DNA from: Robinsoniella sp.
GTDB lineage: Bacteria > Bacillota > Clostridia > Lachnospirales > Lachnospiraceae
Direction: 5' to 3'
DNA length: 64,000 nucleotides
NCBI GenBank assembly: GCA_022788205.1
Contig: JALEVQ010000018.1
Location: forward strand, 40,750 to 104,749
The position numbers were made by a program, and so were the translations under genes. The notes beneath the pieces are model-generated. The model did no database searches. It saw nothing but the letters and a program-made list of their open reading frames with translations, and had not been told where the DNA came from. This document shows positions 28,990-38,653 of this stretch, in pieces. How positions within the stretch are numbered: position 1 is the stretch's first letter; the number at the start of each line of letters is the position of its first letter.

Positions 28990-30264
28990 TTACTTTATAT
29001 ATTCTTTGATTACGTCCAATGTCTGCTGAAGCTGTGCCTTTGTGTGTGCCGCTGACAGGAACATCGCCTCAAACTGCGAAGGTCCCAGATGGATCTTATG
29101 ATCCAGCATGTAATGGAAATACTCCGCAAATTTTGCTGTGTCGGATGTCTTTGCACTGGCATAATCAGTGACTGGCTGATCGGTAAAGAAGATGGTTCCG
29201 ATGGATCCGACATGGTTTACCTGCCACGGTTTTCCTGCCTCTCTCACAATCCGACTCAGCTCTTCAAAGAACCAGTCCGACTTTTCATTCAGCTCACGGT
29301 AAATCTCAGGGTGATCTCTCAGAATCGTCAACTGAGTGATACCTGCTGCCATCGCAACTGGATTTCCACTCAGTGTCCCCGCCTGATACACATTTCCAAC
29401 TGGAGAGACATGGCGCATAATCTCTTTCTTCCCTCCGTAAGCGCCAACCGGCATTCCTGCACCGATGATCTTTCCAAAGGTAGTCAGATCCGGCTGTATG
29501 CCATAGTAACCTTGAGCGCCGTCAATCCCAAGCCGAAATCCTGTGATAACTTCATCAAAAATTAACAGTGTGCCGTATTTTGTGCACAGTGAGCGTAATC
29601 CTTCCAGAAATCCCTGTTTTGGAGGAACCACACCCATGTTTGCACCGACCGGCTCCACGATGACTGCTGCGATCTCCTCGCCGAATTCCGAAAACAAACT
29701 TTCTACGCTTCCTAAATCATTATAATTTGCCGAGAGTGTATCCTGCGTGCATCCTGCCGGAACCCCTGCGCTGTCCGGGATGCCGCTCGTCATCACACCA
29801 GACCCTGCTTTGACCAGCATCGCATCTGAGTGACCATGGTAACAGCCCATAAATTTCACAATTTTGTTTCTGCCTGTGTATCCCCTCGCCACGCGGATCG
29901 CACTCATGACGGCTTCCGTGCCAGAATTCACCATACGCACCATCTCAATCGACGGTACAATCTCGCAGATCAGCCTTGCCATCACTACCTCTTTTTCTGT
30001 CGCAGCGCCATAACTCAGTCCTTTTTTGCACGCTTCCTCCACACTCTTTCGGATTTCTGGATGATTATGCCCCAAAATCATCGGTCCCCAGGAGCCGATA
30101 AAATCCAGATAGGTCACTCCGTCTACATCCGTCATACAAGCTCCGTCTGCATGGTCGATAAAGCGCGGAGTACCGCCGATCGATCCAAATGCACGGACTG
30201 GGCTGTTGACGCCTCCCGGAATGAGTTCTACCGCCTCACAAAATAACTCTTCTGATCTTCCCAT
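28990..30264 (-). CDS. hemL: Glutamate-1-semialdehyde 2,1-aminomutase
   Basis: PLP enzyme converting glutamate-1-semialdehyde into 5-aminolevulinate in the C5 tetrapyrrole pathway. The 424-residue protein has PGGVNSPVRAF, SYGAATEKEV, the GTEAVMSAIRVARG block, and TTFGKIIGAGMPVGAYGG with the PLP lysine. Its start overlaps the hemB stop by one base (TAATG). The upstream enzyme HemA (glutamyl-tRNA reductase), needed to make its substrate, is not encoded in this window. Confidence 0.96.
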   Translation of the reverse strand: MGRSEELFCEAVELIPGGVNSPVRAFGSIGGTPRFIDHADGACMTDVDGVTYLDFIGSWGPMILGHNHPEIRKSVEEACKKGLSYGAATEKEVVMARLICEIVPSIEMVRMVNSGTEAVMSAIRVARGYTGRNKIVKFMGCYHGHSDAMLVKAGSGVMTSGIPDSAGVPAGCTQDTLSANYNDLGSVESLFSEFGEEIAAVIVEPVGANMGVVPPKQGFLEGLRSLCTKYGTLLIFDEVITGFRLGIDGAQGYYGIQPDLTTFGKIIGAGMPVGAYGGKKEIMRHVSPVGNVYQAGTLSGNPVAMAAGITQLTILRDHPEIYRELNEKSDWFFEELSRIVREAGKPWQVNHVGSIGTIFFTDQPVTDYASAKTSDTAKFAEYFHYMLDHKIHLGPSQFEAMFLSAAHTKAQLQQTLDVIKEYIK

Positions 30265-31247
30265 TATCCAATTCTCCCTTCATCCATAAATCTCGCCAGT
30301 TCTTTTGCAAAGTAAGTGATATAGATATCCGATCCCGCACGGTATGCGCTGGCTGCCATCTCGCAGATAATTTTTTCCTCATCAATCCATCCCATTTTTG
30401 CTGCTGCTTTCACCATCGCATACTCTCCACTGACGCTGTAGGAAGCAATCGGCACATGGACCATTTTGGATACTTCACTCACCACATCGAGATAGGACAT
30501 CGCAGGTTTTACCATGATAATGTCTGCTCCTTCCTCGATGTCGAGAAGTGCTTCTTTGATGCCTTCCCGTTTATTGTGATAATCCATCTGATAAGATTTT
30601 CGGTCTCCAAAGGCTGGCGCAGACCCTGCCGCCTCGCGAAATGGACCGTAGAATGCAGACGCATACTTGACGGCATAGGACATAATCGGTGTCTCCTTAT
30701 GCCCAGCCCGATCAAGGCATTCACGGATCGCACGCACTCTCCCATCCATCATATCGGATGGCGCAACCATGTCAGCGCCAGCCTCCACATGGGACAATGC
30801 TGTCTTCGCCAGCAGTTCCAACGTCTGATCATTTTCTACCTCATGACCGCACAGAACACCGCAGTGTCCGTGTGAGGTGTATTCACACATACAGACATCC
30901 GTGATGTAATAGATATCTGGGAATCGTTTTTTTGCCTCGCGAAGTACTTTCTGCACAATTCCATTTTCATCATAGGCGCCGCTTCCCACTTCATCTTTGT
31001 GATCCGGTATTCCAAACAGCATGACGCTTGTGACACCTGCTTTTGCTAGCCTCTCCAATTCGAACATCAAACGATCAATACTATAGCGATACTGTCCCTC
31101 CATAGACGGAATCGGATCCTCCAGGTTGCTTCCTTCCTGCACAAAAATCGGATAAATCAAAGAGGATTTATCCATCCTTGTCTCTCTTACCATCTTTCTG
31201 AGAACTTCACTACCTCTGAGTCTTCTCGGTCTTATCACCATATCCAT
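30264..31247 (-). CDS. hemB: Porphobilinogen synthase (ALA dehydratase)
   Basis: Condenses two 5-aminolevulinate molecules into porphobilinogen. The protein has RPRRLRGSEVLRKMVRET at the start, the metal-binding Cys-rich CMCEYTSHGHCG segment (zinc-type), and Schiff-base lysine contexts SYAVKYASAFYGPFR and IIMVKPAMSYLD. The ATG at 31247 after AGGAGGAG was chosen over an earlier one at 31280. Length is 327 residues. It lies between cobA/hemD and hemL and has about 80 bp upstream of it. Confidence 0.96.
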   Translation of the reverse strand: MDMVIRPRRLRGSEVLRKMVRETRMDKSSLIYPIFVQEGSNLEDPIPSMEGQYRYSIDRLMFELERLAKAGVTSVMLFGIPDHKDEVGSGAYDENGIVQKVLREAKKRFPDIYYITDVCMCEYTSHGHCGVLCGHEVENDQTLELLAKTALSHVEAGADMVAPSDMMDGRVRAIRECLDRAGHKETPIMSYAVKYASAFYGPFREAAGSAPAFGDRKSYQMDYHNKREGIKEALLDIEEGADIIMVKPAMSYLDVVSEVSKMVHVPIASYSVSGEYAMVKAAAKMGWIDEEKIICEMAASAYRAGSDIYITYFAKELARFMDEGRIG

Positions 31248-31328
31248 GTTTTTCTCCTCCTGTCCTTGTACTTCTCTCATTTTGCCGCACGGACTGCTTC
31301 GTTCTTGTTTCTATTCTATCGGACAGTC

Positions 31329-32837
31329 TCATGCCTTTGACTGACACAGTTCTTCTGTCAATGCAATCACACTGTCGATTGTTGCCTTCTGTGAGACATA
31401 AGTCTTCATTCCAAGCTGATCTGCTGCTGCTTTCGTCTGCTTTCCAATGCAGACTGCCTTTACCTTTGAAAAATCAATTCCTTGCACTGCGCCGGCAAAT
31501 CCTCTGACTGTCGAAGCGCTTGTGAAGACAGCATAATCAATCTGGTCCTCCAGAAATTCTGCCTTTTCATCAATCACTTTTGAACTTTCATAGATGGTAT
31601 CGTAGGTCGGCACATCATCCACAATAAGCCCTTCTTTTTCATGCAATGCCTCTATCAACTCTTCTGTCCCGAGTGCTGCCCTTGGAATCAAAATTTTTTC
31701 TCCGCCTTTACACGCCCCTGCAAGGGTTTCGCCCAGCGTTCTTCCATCATAAGTGGATGGCATCAGATCAGGATAAACTCCTCTCTCCTCCAGAGCTTTC
31801 TTTGTCCCCTCTCCGATCACTGCCACTTTCAGATGGAAGAGCCGTCTGATATCTATTCTTTCTCTTCTCATCACCTCGAAGAACACTTTCACCCCGGTCG
31901 GACTGGTAAAGACAAGCCACTGGTATGTCTCCAGACTGTCTAATTTTTCCAGCAATCTGCTCTGATCCTTACATGCTTCTGTCCGGATCGCCGGAAGCTC
32001 CAGGACTTCTGCCCCTTTCTTTCTCAGCTGCTCTGTCATGCGTGACGATAAGTCTTTCGGGCGCGTCACCACAATCTTCTTTCCAAACAGCGGCAGTTTC
32101 TCACACCAAGAAAACTGCTCTGCCAGAGAACATACCTTGCCCACCACGATGATCGCCGGCGTCTCGATCCCCTGTCTCTCCACTTCCTGTGGCAGAGAAT
32201 CGACCGTCGCCAATACTCTTTTTTGTCTCGATGTTGTCCCTTTTTGCAAGATAGCGGCAGGCATCTTTGGATTCATACCTCCCTTTAAAAGTCCATCACA
32301 GATATCCTTCAGGGCTGTCACCCCCATCAGAAAAACAAGCGTTCCCTTTGTCCTGACAAGAGCCTCAAAGTCAATATCGTATGCTTCTCCCTTTCGCTTA
32401 TGACCGGTGATAATGTGAAGAGAAGAACACAAGTCGCGGTGCGTGACCGGAATTCCATTGTAAGCCGGAACAGAAAGTGCCGAAGTCACACCTGGCACAA
32501 TCTCATACGGGATTTCATTCTTCACGAGAAGCTCCAATTCTTCTCCGCCACGACCAAACAAAAACGGATCTCCGCCCTTGAGTCTGACCACTTTCTTTCC
32601 CTGTCTCGCCTCTGACAAGAGCACTTCATTGATCTGTTCCTGAGGCATCGTATGATTCCCTGCTCTTTTTCCCACATCGATCAGTTTTGCTCCCTCTGGA
32701 ATCATACTCAAAACACCTTGCCCTACTAAGCGGTCATAGACTACTACCTCTGCTTCTTCCAACACCCGTTTTCCTTTCAAGGTAAAAAGCCCCGGGTCGG
32801 AAGGTCCTGCACCTATTAGCCATACTTTTCCTGTCAT
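31329..32837 (-). CDS. cobA-hemD: Fused uroporphyrinogen-III methyltransferase/synthase
   Basis: A bifunctional enzyme. Residues about 1-245 are the SAM uroporphyrinogen-III methyltransferase (CobA/SUMT), with VWLIGAGPSDPGLFTLKG, VVRLKGGDPFLFGRGGEE and GIPVTHRDLCSSLHIITGH. Residues about 250-502 are uroporphyrinogen-III synthase (HemD), with IVVTRPKDLSSRMTEQL and YAVFTSASTVRGFAG. Together they convert hydroxymethylbilane to precorrin-2, the branch into cobalamin and siroheme. The ATG at 32837 overlaps the hemC stop (ATGA) and was preferred over an earlier ATG. The fusion is common in Clostridia. Confidence 0.95.
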   Translation of the reverse strand: MTGKVWLIGAGPSDPGLFTLKGKRVLEEAEVVVYDRLVGQGVLSMIPEGAKLIDVGKRAGNHTMPQEQINEVLLSEARQGKKVVRLKGGDPFLFGRGGEELELLVKNEIPYEIVPGVTSALSVPAYNGIPVTHRDLCSSLHIITGHKRKGEAYDIDFEALVRTKGTLVFLMGVTALKDICDGLLKGGMNPKMPAAILQKGTTSRQKRVLATVDSLPQEVERQGIETPAIIVVGKVCSLAEQFSWCEKLPLFGKKIVVTRPKDLSSRMTEQLRKKGAEVLELPAIRTEACKDQSRLLEKLDSLETYQWLVFTSPTGVKVFFEVMRRERIDIRRLFHLKVAVIGEGTKKALEERGVYPDLMPSTYDGRTLGETLAGACKGGEKILIPRAALGTEELIEALHEKEGLIVDDVPTYDTIYESSKVIDEKAEFLEDQIDYAVFTSASTVRGFAGAVQGIDFSKVKAVCIGKQTKAAADQLGMKTYVSQKATIDSVIALTEELCQSKA

Positions 32838-33739
32838 ACCTCTTTTTCTCCTTCCTCTGTGCATCTTTTTCTTAAACTTTCAGCCAGTCTGCATCCAATC
32901 TCTCTTGCCTGCGCACATTTGCCTGTCATGGTTCCTTTTTTATATCTTCCCGTCGCTTCTTCATAGTAAAGTCCCATCAGTGTGATCTCATCTTCCTCTA
33001 TCTTGGCATATGCCGCAATCGGAGAGGAACATCCCCCATTCAGAGTCTGTACGAAAGCTCGCTCACAGAGCGCTGCGTACTTTCCATTTTCATCACAAAT
33101 TCCATCGAGATATGAATAATCTTCTCCCTTTCTCCCCTGCATCGCCAAAATTCCCTGCCCCGCAGCCGGTATCATCTCTTCTGGCTCAAAGTATCGGCTG
33201 ATGCGCTCCTCAAGTCCCAGCCTCTTCAAACCTGCCGCAGCGAGTACCAGAGCGCCATATTCTCCGTCATCCAGTTTTCTCAATCTTGTCAGCACATTGC
33301 CGCGAACCGGACAAAATACAGCATCCGGAAAAATTTCTCTCAGCTGCAAAATTCTTCTTTGGCTTGCACATCCGATTGGAAGTTTTTCGTCTCGTGTGTG
33401 CTGACCTTTCGGCAGCACCAATACATCTCTCGGATCCTCTCTTTTAGAAAATCCTATGATTGGAAGTTCCTCTGGCACCTCCATCGGCATATCTTTCAGT
33501 GAGTGCACCGAAAGGTCGCTCCTCTTCTGTGCCAATGCTTTATCTAATTCCTTTACAAAAAGACCTTTTCCGCCGATCTTATCCAATGTCTTGTCCAAAA
33601 TCAGATCGCCTGTCGTCTTCATTGTGATCAGTTCCAGCTCAATCTCCGGATGGCAGCGATGGATTGCTTCCATCACCATCTCACTCTGAATGACAGCAAG
33701 TTTGCTTTCTCTGCTTCCAATTCTTATCTTTCTTTCCAT
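32834..33739 (-). CDS. hemC: Hydroxymethylbilane synthase
   Basis: Porphobilinogen deaminase, which polymerises four porphobilinogens. The 301-residue protein begins IRIGSRESKLAVIQ and carries the dipyrromethane-cofactor cysteine in NGGCSSPIAAYA. It is the first gene of hemC-cobA/hemD-hemB-hemL. The ribosome site is weak. Only 137 bp separates it from the upstream Ig-repeat gene of the secretion locus, without a clear terminator. A possible extended -10 (TGCTATGAT, minus strand, 33874-33866) sits just after that gene's stop. Confidence 0.95.
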   Translation of the reverse strand: MERKIRIGSRESKLAVIQSEMVMEAIHRCHPEIELELITMKTTGDLILDKTLDKIGGKGLFVKELDKALAQKRSDLSVHSLKDMPMEVPEELPIIGFSKREDPRDVLVLPKGQHTRDEKLPIGCASQRRILQLREIFPDAVFCPVRGNVLTRLRKLDDGEYGALVLAAAGLKRLGLEERISRYFEPEEMIPAAGQGILAMQGRKGEDYSYLDGICDENGKYAALCERAFVQTLNGGCSSPIAAYAKIEEDEITLMGLYYEEATGRYKKGTMTGKCAQAREIGCRLAESLRKRCTEEGEKEV

Positions 33740-33876
33740 TCTAACCCAGTCTCCATTCCACCGCTGGCTTGGCAGAAAAAGCCTTCCATCACCGATTTTC
33801 TGCCGCCGCTTTTCTTTCTATCATCATAAGGCAAAATTTTGACAGTCATTCACCTCACTTCGTCCATCATAGCACA

Positions 33877-36800
33877 TCACCATTTAAATTCAAACTTCTT
33901 TTTTTGATACTTTTGAAAAAGAACAAAAAGGAAAACTACAATCAGTGCTAAAATTCCTGCTTCCGACCATCGGTGATGGCTGTGCCAGAACTGAATCCAA
34001 GAGTCGCTTGAGATCAAAAAATGGTCTGTGACATAGAGGGAGCGATTCCCCGCTAAATCTTCCAGCACTACCGACAACTTCTGTTCGCTGTCATTTTCTT
34101 TGATGATCAGATTTTGGCTCTGCTCCCACTCTCCCTCACTCCATTCATCCCACAGTACACCATTTAAATAGATGGAAACTTTTTTCAGCCCCATGTTATC
34201 TGTCGCATCCACCCATATGCTTCGTTCTTCTTCTTTGTATCTTCCGCCTCTTTCAATCCCAGAAACGGTTACTGTCGGGCTGGAATGATCGATCGCAAAC
34301 ACAATCTCCTCCCCTTTTCTCTGATTTTCCGAATAATTTCCCGCCAGATCTCTCGAGACAAATGTCAGCTGATAGACTCCTTCCTCCTGAAAATTCTCCT
34401 TTCCAATCTCATAGACATACTGTTTCCATCCTTGCTCCTCTCCCCTTACATGAACTTGATAATCCTTTCCCTGGAACAACTGCCGGATTTCTCCCTCTCT
34501 GCTACAAAAAATCACATTTTCTTCCACACTGTCCACATTGGTCTCGGTCACCTCCAGCGTCTGGGCTTCTCTCTGATAGTACTCCTCTAAAAATTGTCTC
34601 GTCCCTTCTGAAAGTGTATAGACAGAGCCAAAACGGTTGACGGAAAAACAAACTTCTTTTCGTGTCTGATTTCCAGCATAATCCTGGATACAAAGTTCCA
34701 GCGTATACAAATCATCTTCTCTTTTCTCATACGCAAAATCTGCAAAGACAACCTTGTATCCTCCGTTTTCTCTCAATTTTTCATAGATCATCTTTTTCTC
34801 CCCCCGTTTTTCACCCACACAGAAAAAATTCCAGCTTTCTTCATCGAGGTAGTCATCTGACAGAAAAACGATCGGTTCCACTTTTCCTTTGTTTGCTGAG
34901 TAATTCGCCAAGTTTTCGATCACAATCTGTGGAGGAGTTTTATCAATCACAAACGGTTCCAGTTCATATACTTCACTCACATTTCCGGCAGCATCGCGGC
35001 AGGCGATCCAAAAGGTGTAGTATCCTTCCTTTTCCACGTTCTTCTCACTGTGATATGCATTTTCTGAAAAAATCCACGGTCCTTCCCATACCTCTCTCCA
35101 CTCATCTCCATCCTCATCTTTTCCTAAAAGCTCCATCGAGACACTGTCTGCATCAAAATGTTCTTCCTGAATAGACACAGAAAGTATTCCTCCAGCGCGG
35201 TAGAAATTTTCTTTCCCTTCTTGTGGAAAATCCTTGTCCACCGTAATCACAGGTCTGGTATGATCCAGAATAAAGGTTTCTTCTTTCCTCTCCTGTGTGT
35301 TTCCTGACAGATCGCTTCCTTCAACCGTGATCGTGTACGCATCTTCTTTCTCAAATAACAGTATGGCTCGATACCGTGTCCTTCCTTCGCTTTCTGTCAC
35401 ACTCCACGATTCAGACCATCTTTTTTCTCCACTTTGACTCTCCACAGAGATTGTCACTGTATCACTATCGAGATATGCGTCTTCCACCGTGATATAGGCT
35501 GTGCGGTTTCCACGGTCAAAAATCCCCTCCCCTTCTTCTCTGTCATATCGAACGGTAATCTCAGGTTTTTGAGAGTCGATCAAATATCTATGCGTGTCTT
35601 TTCTCTGATATCCACTGTTTGTCTCCATCCAGACTTCAAAAAGGATCCCATCTTCCTCCATATCCTGCTCCGTCAAGATCAATTGTCTCTGCATCAAAAA
35701 TGTCCGTTCTTTCCCCAAATCGCACATTTCTTCGATCCGCACTTTTCCGTTTACCAGACATCGAAACGCCTTGATGCCGCTGACCGAATCCTCCACGCGA
35801 ACAGTCAGCGAAATTTCCTGGGCATAGTATGCTGTCCCTCCTTTTCTCTGATAAGGTTCCTGCTCCTCAGAGATGACAAGTGTGCTGCTTTTTTGGGCAT
35901 CTTCTGTTTTCTGTGTTAAAATGGCATTTAGTCTCTGTTTTTCTCCGATCACCCCCTGCTCATCGACAGCTTCCACCAAAACCGCTCCCTGAAATCCCAG
36001 CGGGATAGAGATCTGTGCCGTCATATCATCTGTCCCTTTTTCTAAGATATCTGCTTCATTCCACTCCTGATTTTCTCCATGTTCGAAACAATACCGGATC
36101 ATTTTTACACCGCTGATTCTGTCACGCGCAGATAAAAGAAGATCCACACTTTGATCGCTGAAATAGCTGTAATCATCGTATGGATACTTTTTCAAAAACA
36201 CTTGATCTTGCCTGCGATATTGCACCTCGCCTTCAAAAGACGGCGCTGTCCAGTCGATCGTAAAAAATACTTCGTAATTTTCTTCTGCCTCTTTTCCTGC
36301 CTCCTCAAACATCGCTGTATTGCCCGAAAAATCTTTCATCTGTACCCTGATCTCATAGTTTGCCTCTTCCTGAAACACCGCCTGGGTCTCGTACCATCCT
36401 TCCATCTTCCAGCCATTCTCTGTCGTTTGGCTTTTTACCCATTCTGCACACTGTCGGTTTGCTTCCCTCACACTTTCCTCTTCGGACTGTTCTCTGTTTC
36501 CCTGTCGGTCGTATGCCGCAGCTTTCATCTCCCACTGTGTCGGGTCAAAATTTTCCTCTATGACACGCAGTGTGATCTTTAATTTTTCTTTTTTCCATCC
36601 TTTTTCTTTCTGCCATTGCTTCAGGGTGATCTCTTGTCCATCTTCTGTCTGATAAAAAATCTGCACTCTCGGTCTTGTCCAATCTGTAATCAGTGTTCCA
36701 GAAACAATCCCTTCCTGCGTCTTACAGAGTCCATCCATACTTTCCGGCAGAGTTAACTGATTTCCCGCAAAATCTTCCGCATTGATCAAAAGCTTTGTAC

Positions 36801-38634
36801 TTCCCTCTCGCTTATCCAGCTTGAATTTTCCTTCTCTGTTCTGCCACTGCACACCGACCGCCTTCCATCTCCCTGAATCATCCATCTGCATCAGGCTCCA
36901 GCTTTTCAAGCCCCTCGCCTCATCAACCCAAAAGCTGCCCTGGATTTGCTCTTGAAAATAGAGAATTCCTTCCTTCTCCCCTTTGATCTCTTCCAACACA
37001 AACGCGCACAACAATGGCGGTGTGCGATCTACGACGATAGGTTCACTGTATCCATTAGATCTTTCCTTCCCACTTTCCGCTCCACATTCCAAGAGATTTC
37101 CAGCCCTGTCCGTTCCGCTTACTACCACCCGATAGATTCCCTCTTTCTCGATCTCTCCTGTCTGAAAATACCCCCATGCCTCTTTCTGTTCCCAATCCCA
37201 TCCTGTCAGAATGCTTTGCTTTTCTCCTGTCTCTTGATTCCACAGATACACTCCCATCTTTTCCGGATCAAACCATTCTTCCTCAATGCAAATCTTTCCT
37301 TCTATCTTTCCGTTTTTTGTATACCAGACTCCCTCCTCCAGGTTTCCATCTACCTTGATCTCCATCTTTTTTATTCTCGGCGCAGTGCGATCGACTACCA
37401 CCACTTTTTCTTCTGTCTTTGCCATCTGATTTCCCGATAAGTCAAAGACAGGTCCAAAACAAATCTGATATTTTCCCTCTTCCTCAAAACACATCACCTT
37501 CTCATGAAGCTGCTCTCCGATCCACACCCAATCTTCTTCCTCTGAAACCATCTCCTGACCATTCACCCATATTGGTATCTTTTGCCCTTTCCAATATTCT
37601 TCTGATATCTGAAGCCGAATTTGCGCTGTATCCTGAAAAAATGCAATCTGTTCTTTCTCCCCTTCTTCTGAGCACACCAGAATTTCACCGGAAGGCGGCA
37701 CCGCATCCACCACAAATTTCACCATCTCTTCGAGCAGAATACAATTTCCCGCCTCATCTGTGATGGCAAGATTAGCAATGTTCCCATCTGCCGGCGCACA
37801 GAGAATGGCATGGTAACTGTCATAAAGCTTCCCGTCGATCTGCACTTTTTCTCCTCTCTGTCCTTCCACAAACCTTTCGTCCGCTTCAAAAGTCACACAG
37901 GCAACCCCTGACATATTATCGTGCGCATACACTGTGATTTCCATCTCATTTCGGAAATAAATTATCTCTCTTGCAAGTGGAGCTCCCCATCTCTCCAGAA
38001 ACACATTTTCTCCTTCCCGATATTCCATGATCACATCCGTCTCTGGCGGCATCCGATCAATCTGTACCTTCCATTGTGAGATGCAAGTAATCTCCTGATC
38101 TGTCACCGCCCAGATTTGAACGAGACTCTCCAATTCTTTCTCATGAAATACAATCTCATACTCATAAATTTCGCCCTCTTCCCACACAGTCTCATAAATT
38201 TCTCCTGTCTTTTCTTCCTCTCCCTCTTCCCACGAAAAACAAATCTGATCTGGCTTTTCCCCTGTCACCTTGACAAAAATTTTATATGATTCTTCACCTG
38301 AGAACCATTCCCCCTGTGCACTTGAAGCACTCAACTCCATCTCCTGATTCCACTCGATCTGTTCCTCCCATGTTTCCTGCTCTGCAAATTTATCCTCTTC
38401 CTGAGCATAGCTCAACTCTGCCGTTTGTCCTATGCAGCATCCAAATATCAGGAAAATCATCTGTATTTGTCGTCTTTTTCCCCGTTTCTTTTTCTTTTCA
38501 TTCTTTAGTGTGCGAACGGTCGTCCATAGTTTCCCTTCCGCCGCCAAAAAACTTGCCATAAAAAAGCTTGCCACAAAAAAACAGGCACTGACTTTTTCGA
38601 GTTTTTCGTAAAAAGCAATCCATTCTTCTCCCAT
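33877..38634 (-). CDS. Giant membrane-tethered protein with ten Ig-like repeats
   Basis: A 1585-residue protein with no assigned function. The N-terminus has a hydrophobic segment at about 16-32, a basic stretch (NEKKKKRGKRRQ) and a second hydrophobic segment (IQMIFLIFGCCIGQTAELSYA) that looks like a signal/anchor. The body holds about ten ~110-130-residue Ig-like units, each opening with a variant of h-h-D-x-T-x-P-x-h (for example VVVDRTAPRI, FILDHTRPVI, FVIDKTPPQI, FAIDHSSPTV). One transmembrane helix (AGILALIVVFLFVLF) and a basic tail close it. It is the last gene of the type VII locus, 19 bp after the kinase. A large, membrane-anchored extracellular stalk might replace EsaA/YueB; that is inference. 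Confidence 0.85.
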   Translation of the reverse strand: MGEEWIAFYEKLEKVSACFFVASFFMASFLAAEGKLWTTVRTLKNEKKKKRGKRRQIQMIFLIFGCCIGQTAELSYAQEEDKFAEQETWEEQIEWNQEMELSASSAQGEWFSGEESYKIFVKVTGEKPDQICFSWEEGEEEKTGEIYETVWEEGEIYEYEIVFHEKELESLVQIWAVTDQEITCISQWKVQIDRMPPETDVIMEYREGENVFLERWGAPLAREIIYFRNEMEITVYAHDNMSGVACVTFEADERFVEGQRGEKVQIDGKLYDSYHAILCAPADGNIANLAITDEAGNCILLEEMVKFVVDAVPPSGEILVCSEEGEKEQIAFFQDTAQIRLQISEEYWKGQKIPIWVNGQEMVSEEEDWVWIGEQLHEKVMCFEEEGKYQICFGPVFDLSGNQMAKTEEKVVVVDRTAPRIKKMEIKVDGNLEEGVWYTKNGKIEGKICIEEEWFDPEKMGVYLWNQETGEKQSILTGWDWEQKEAWGYFQTGEIEKEGIYRVVVSGTDRAGNLLECGAESGKERSNGYSEPIVVDRTPPLLCAFVLEEIKGEKEGILYFQEQIQGSFWVDEARGLKSWSLMQMDDSGRWKAVGVQWQNREGKFKLDKREGSTKLLINAEDFAGNQLTLPESMDGLCKTQEGIVSGTLITDWTRPRVQIFYQTEDGQEITLKQWQKEKGWKKEKLKITLRVIEENFDPTQWEMKAAAYDRQGNREQSEEESVREANRQCAEWVKSQTTENGWKMEGWYETQAVFQEEANYEIRVQMKDFSGNTAMFEEAGKEAEENYEVFFTIDWTAPSFEGEVQYRRQDQVFLKKYPYDDYSYFSDQSVDLLLSARDRISGVKMIRYCFEHGENQEWNEADILEKGTDDMTAQISIPLGFQGAVLVEAVDEQGVIGEKQRLNAILTQKTEDAQKSSTLVISEEQEPYQRKGGTAYYAQEISLTVRVEDSVSGIKAFRCLVNGKVRIEEMCDLGKERTFLMQRQLILTEQDMEEDGILFEVWMETNSGYQRKDTHRYLIDSQKPEITVRYDREEGEGIFDRGNRTAYITVEDAYLDSDTVTISVESQSGEKRWSESWSVTESEGRTRYRAILLFEKEDAYTITVEGSDLSGNTQERKEETFILDHTRPVITVDKDFPQEGKENFYRAGGILSVSIQEEHFDADSVSMELLGKDEDGDEWREVWEGPWIFSENAYHSEKNVEKEGYYTFWIACRDAAGNVSEVYELEPFVIDKTPPQIVIENLANYSANKGKVEPIVFLSDDYLDEESWNFFCVGEKRGEKKMIYEKLRENGGYKVVFADFAYEKREDDLYTLELCIQDYAGNQTRKEVCFSVNRFGSVYTLSEGTRQFLEEYYQREAQTLEVTETNVDSVEENVIFCSREGEIRQLFQGKDYQVHVRGEEQGWKQYVYEIGKENFQEEGVYQLTFVSRDLAGNYSENQRKGEEIVFAIDHSSPTVTVSGIERGGRYKEEERSIWVDATDNMGLKKVSIYLNGVLWDEWSEGEWEQSQNLIIKENDSEQKLSVVLEDLAGNRSLYVTDHFLISSDSWIQFWHSHHRWSEAGILALIVVFLFVLFQKYQKKKFEFKW

Positions 38635-38653
38635 TTACTCTCCTCCTGTTCCA

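Noticed and set aside
33740..33876. Remnant of a second cobalamin riboswitch before hemC
   Set aside because: None of the conserved core blocks seen upstream of cbiD is present, and the space is too short.
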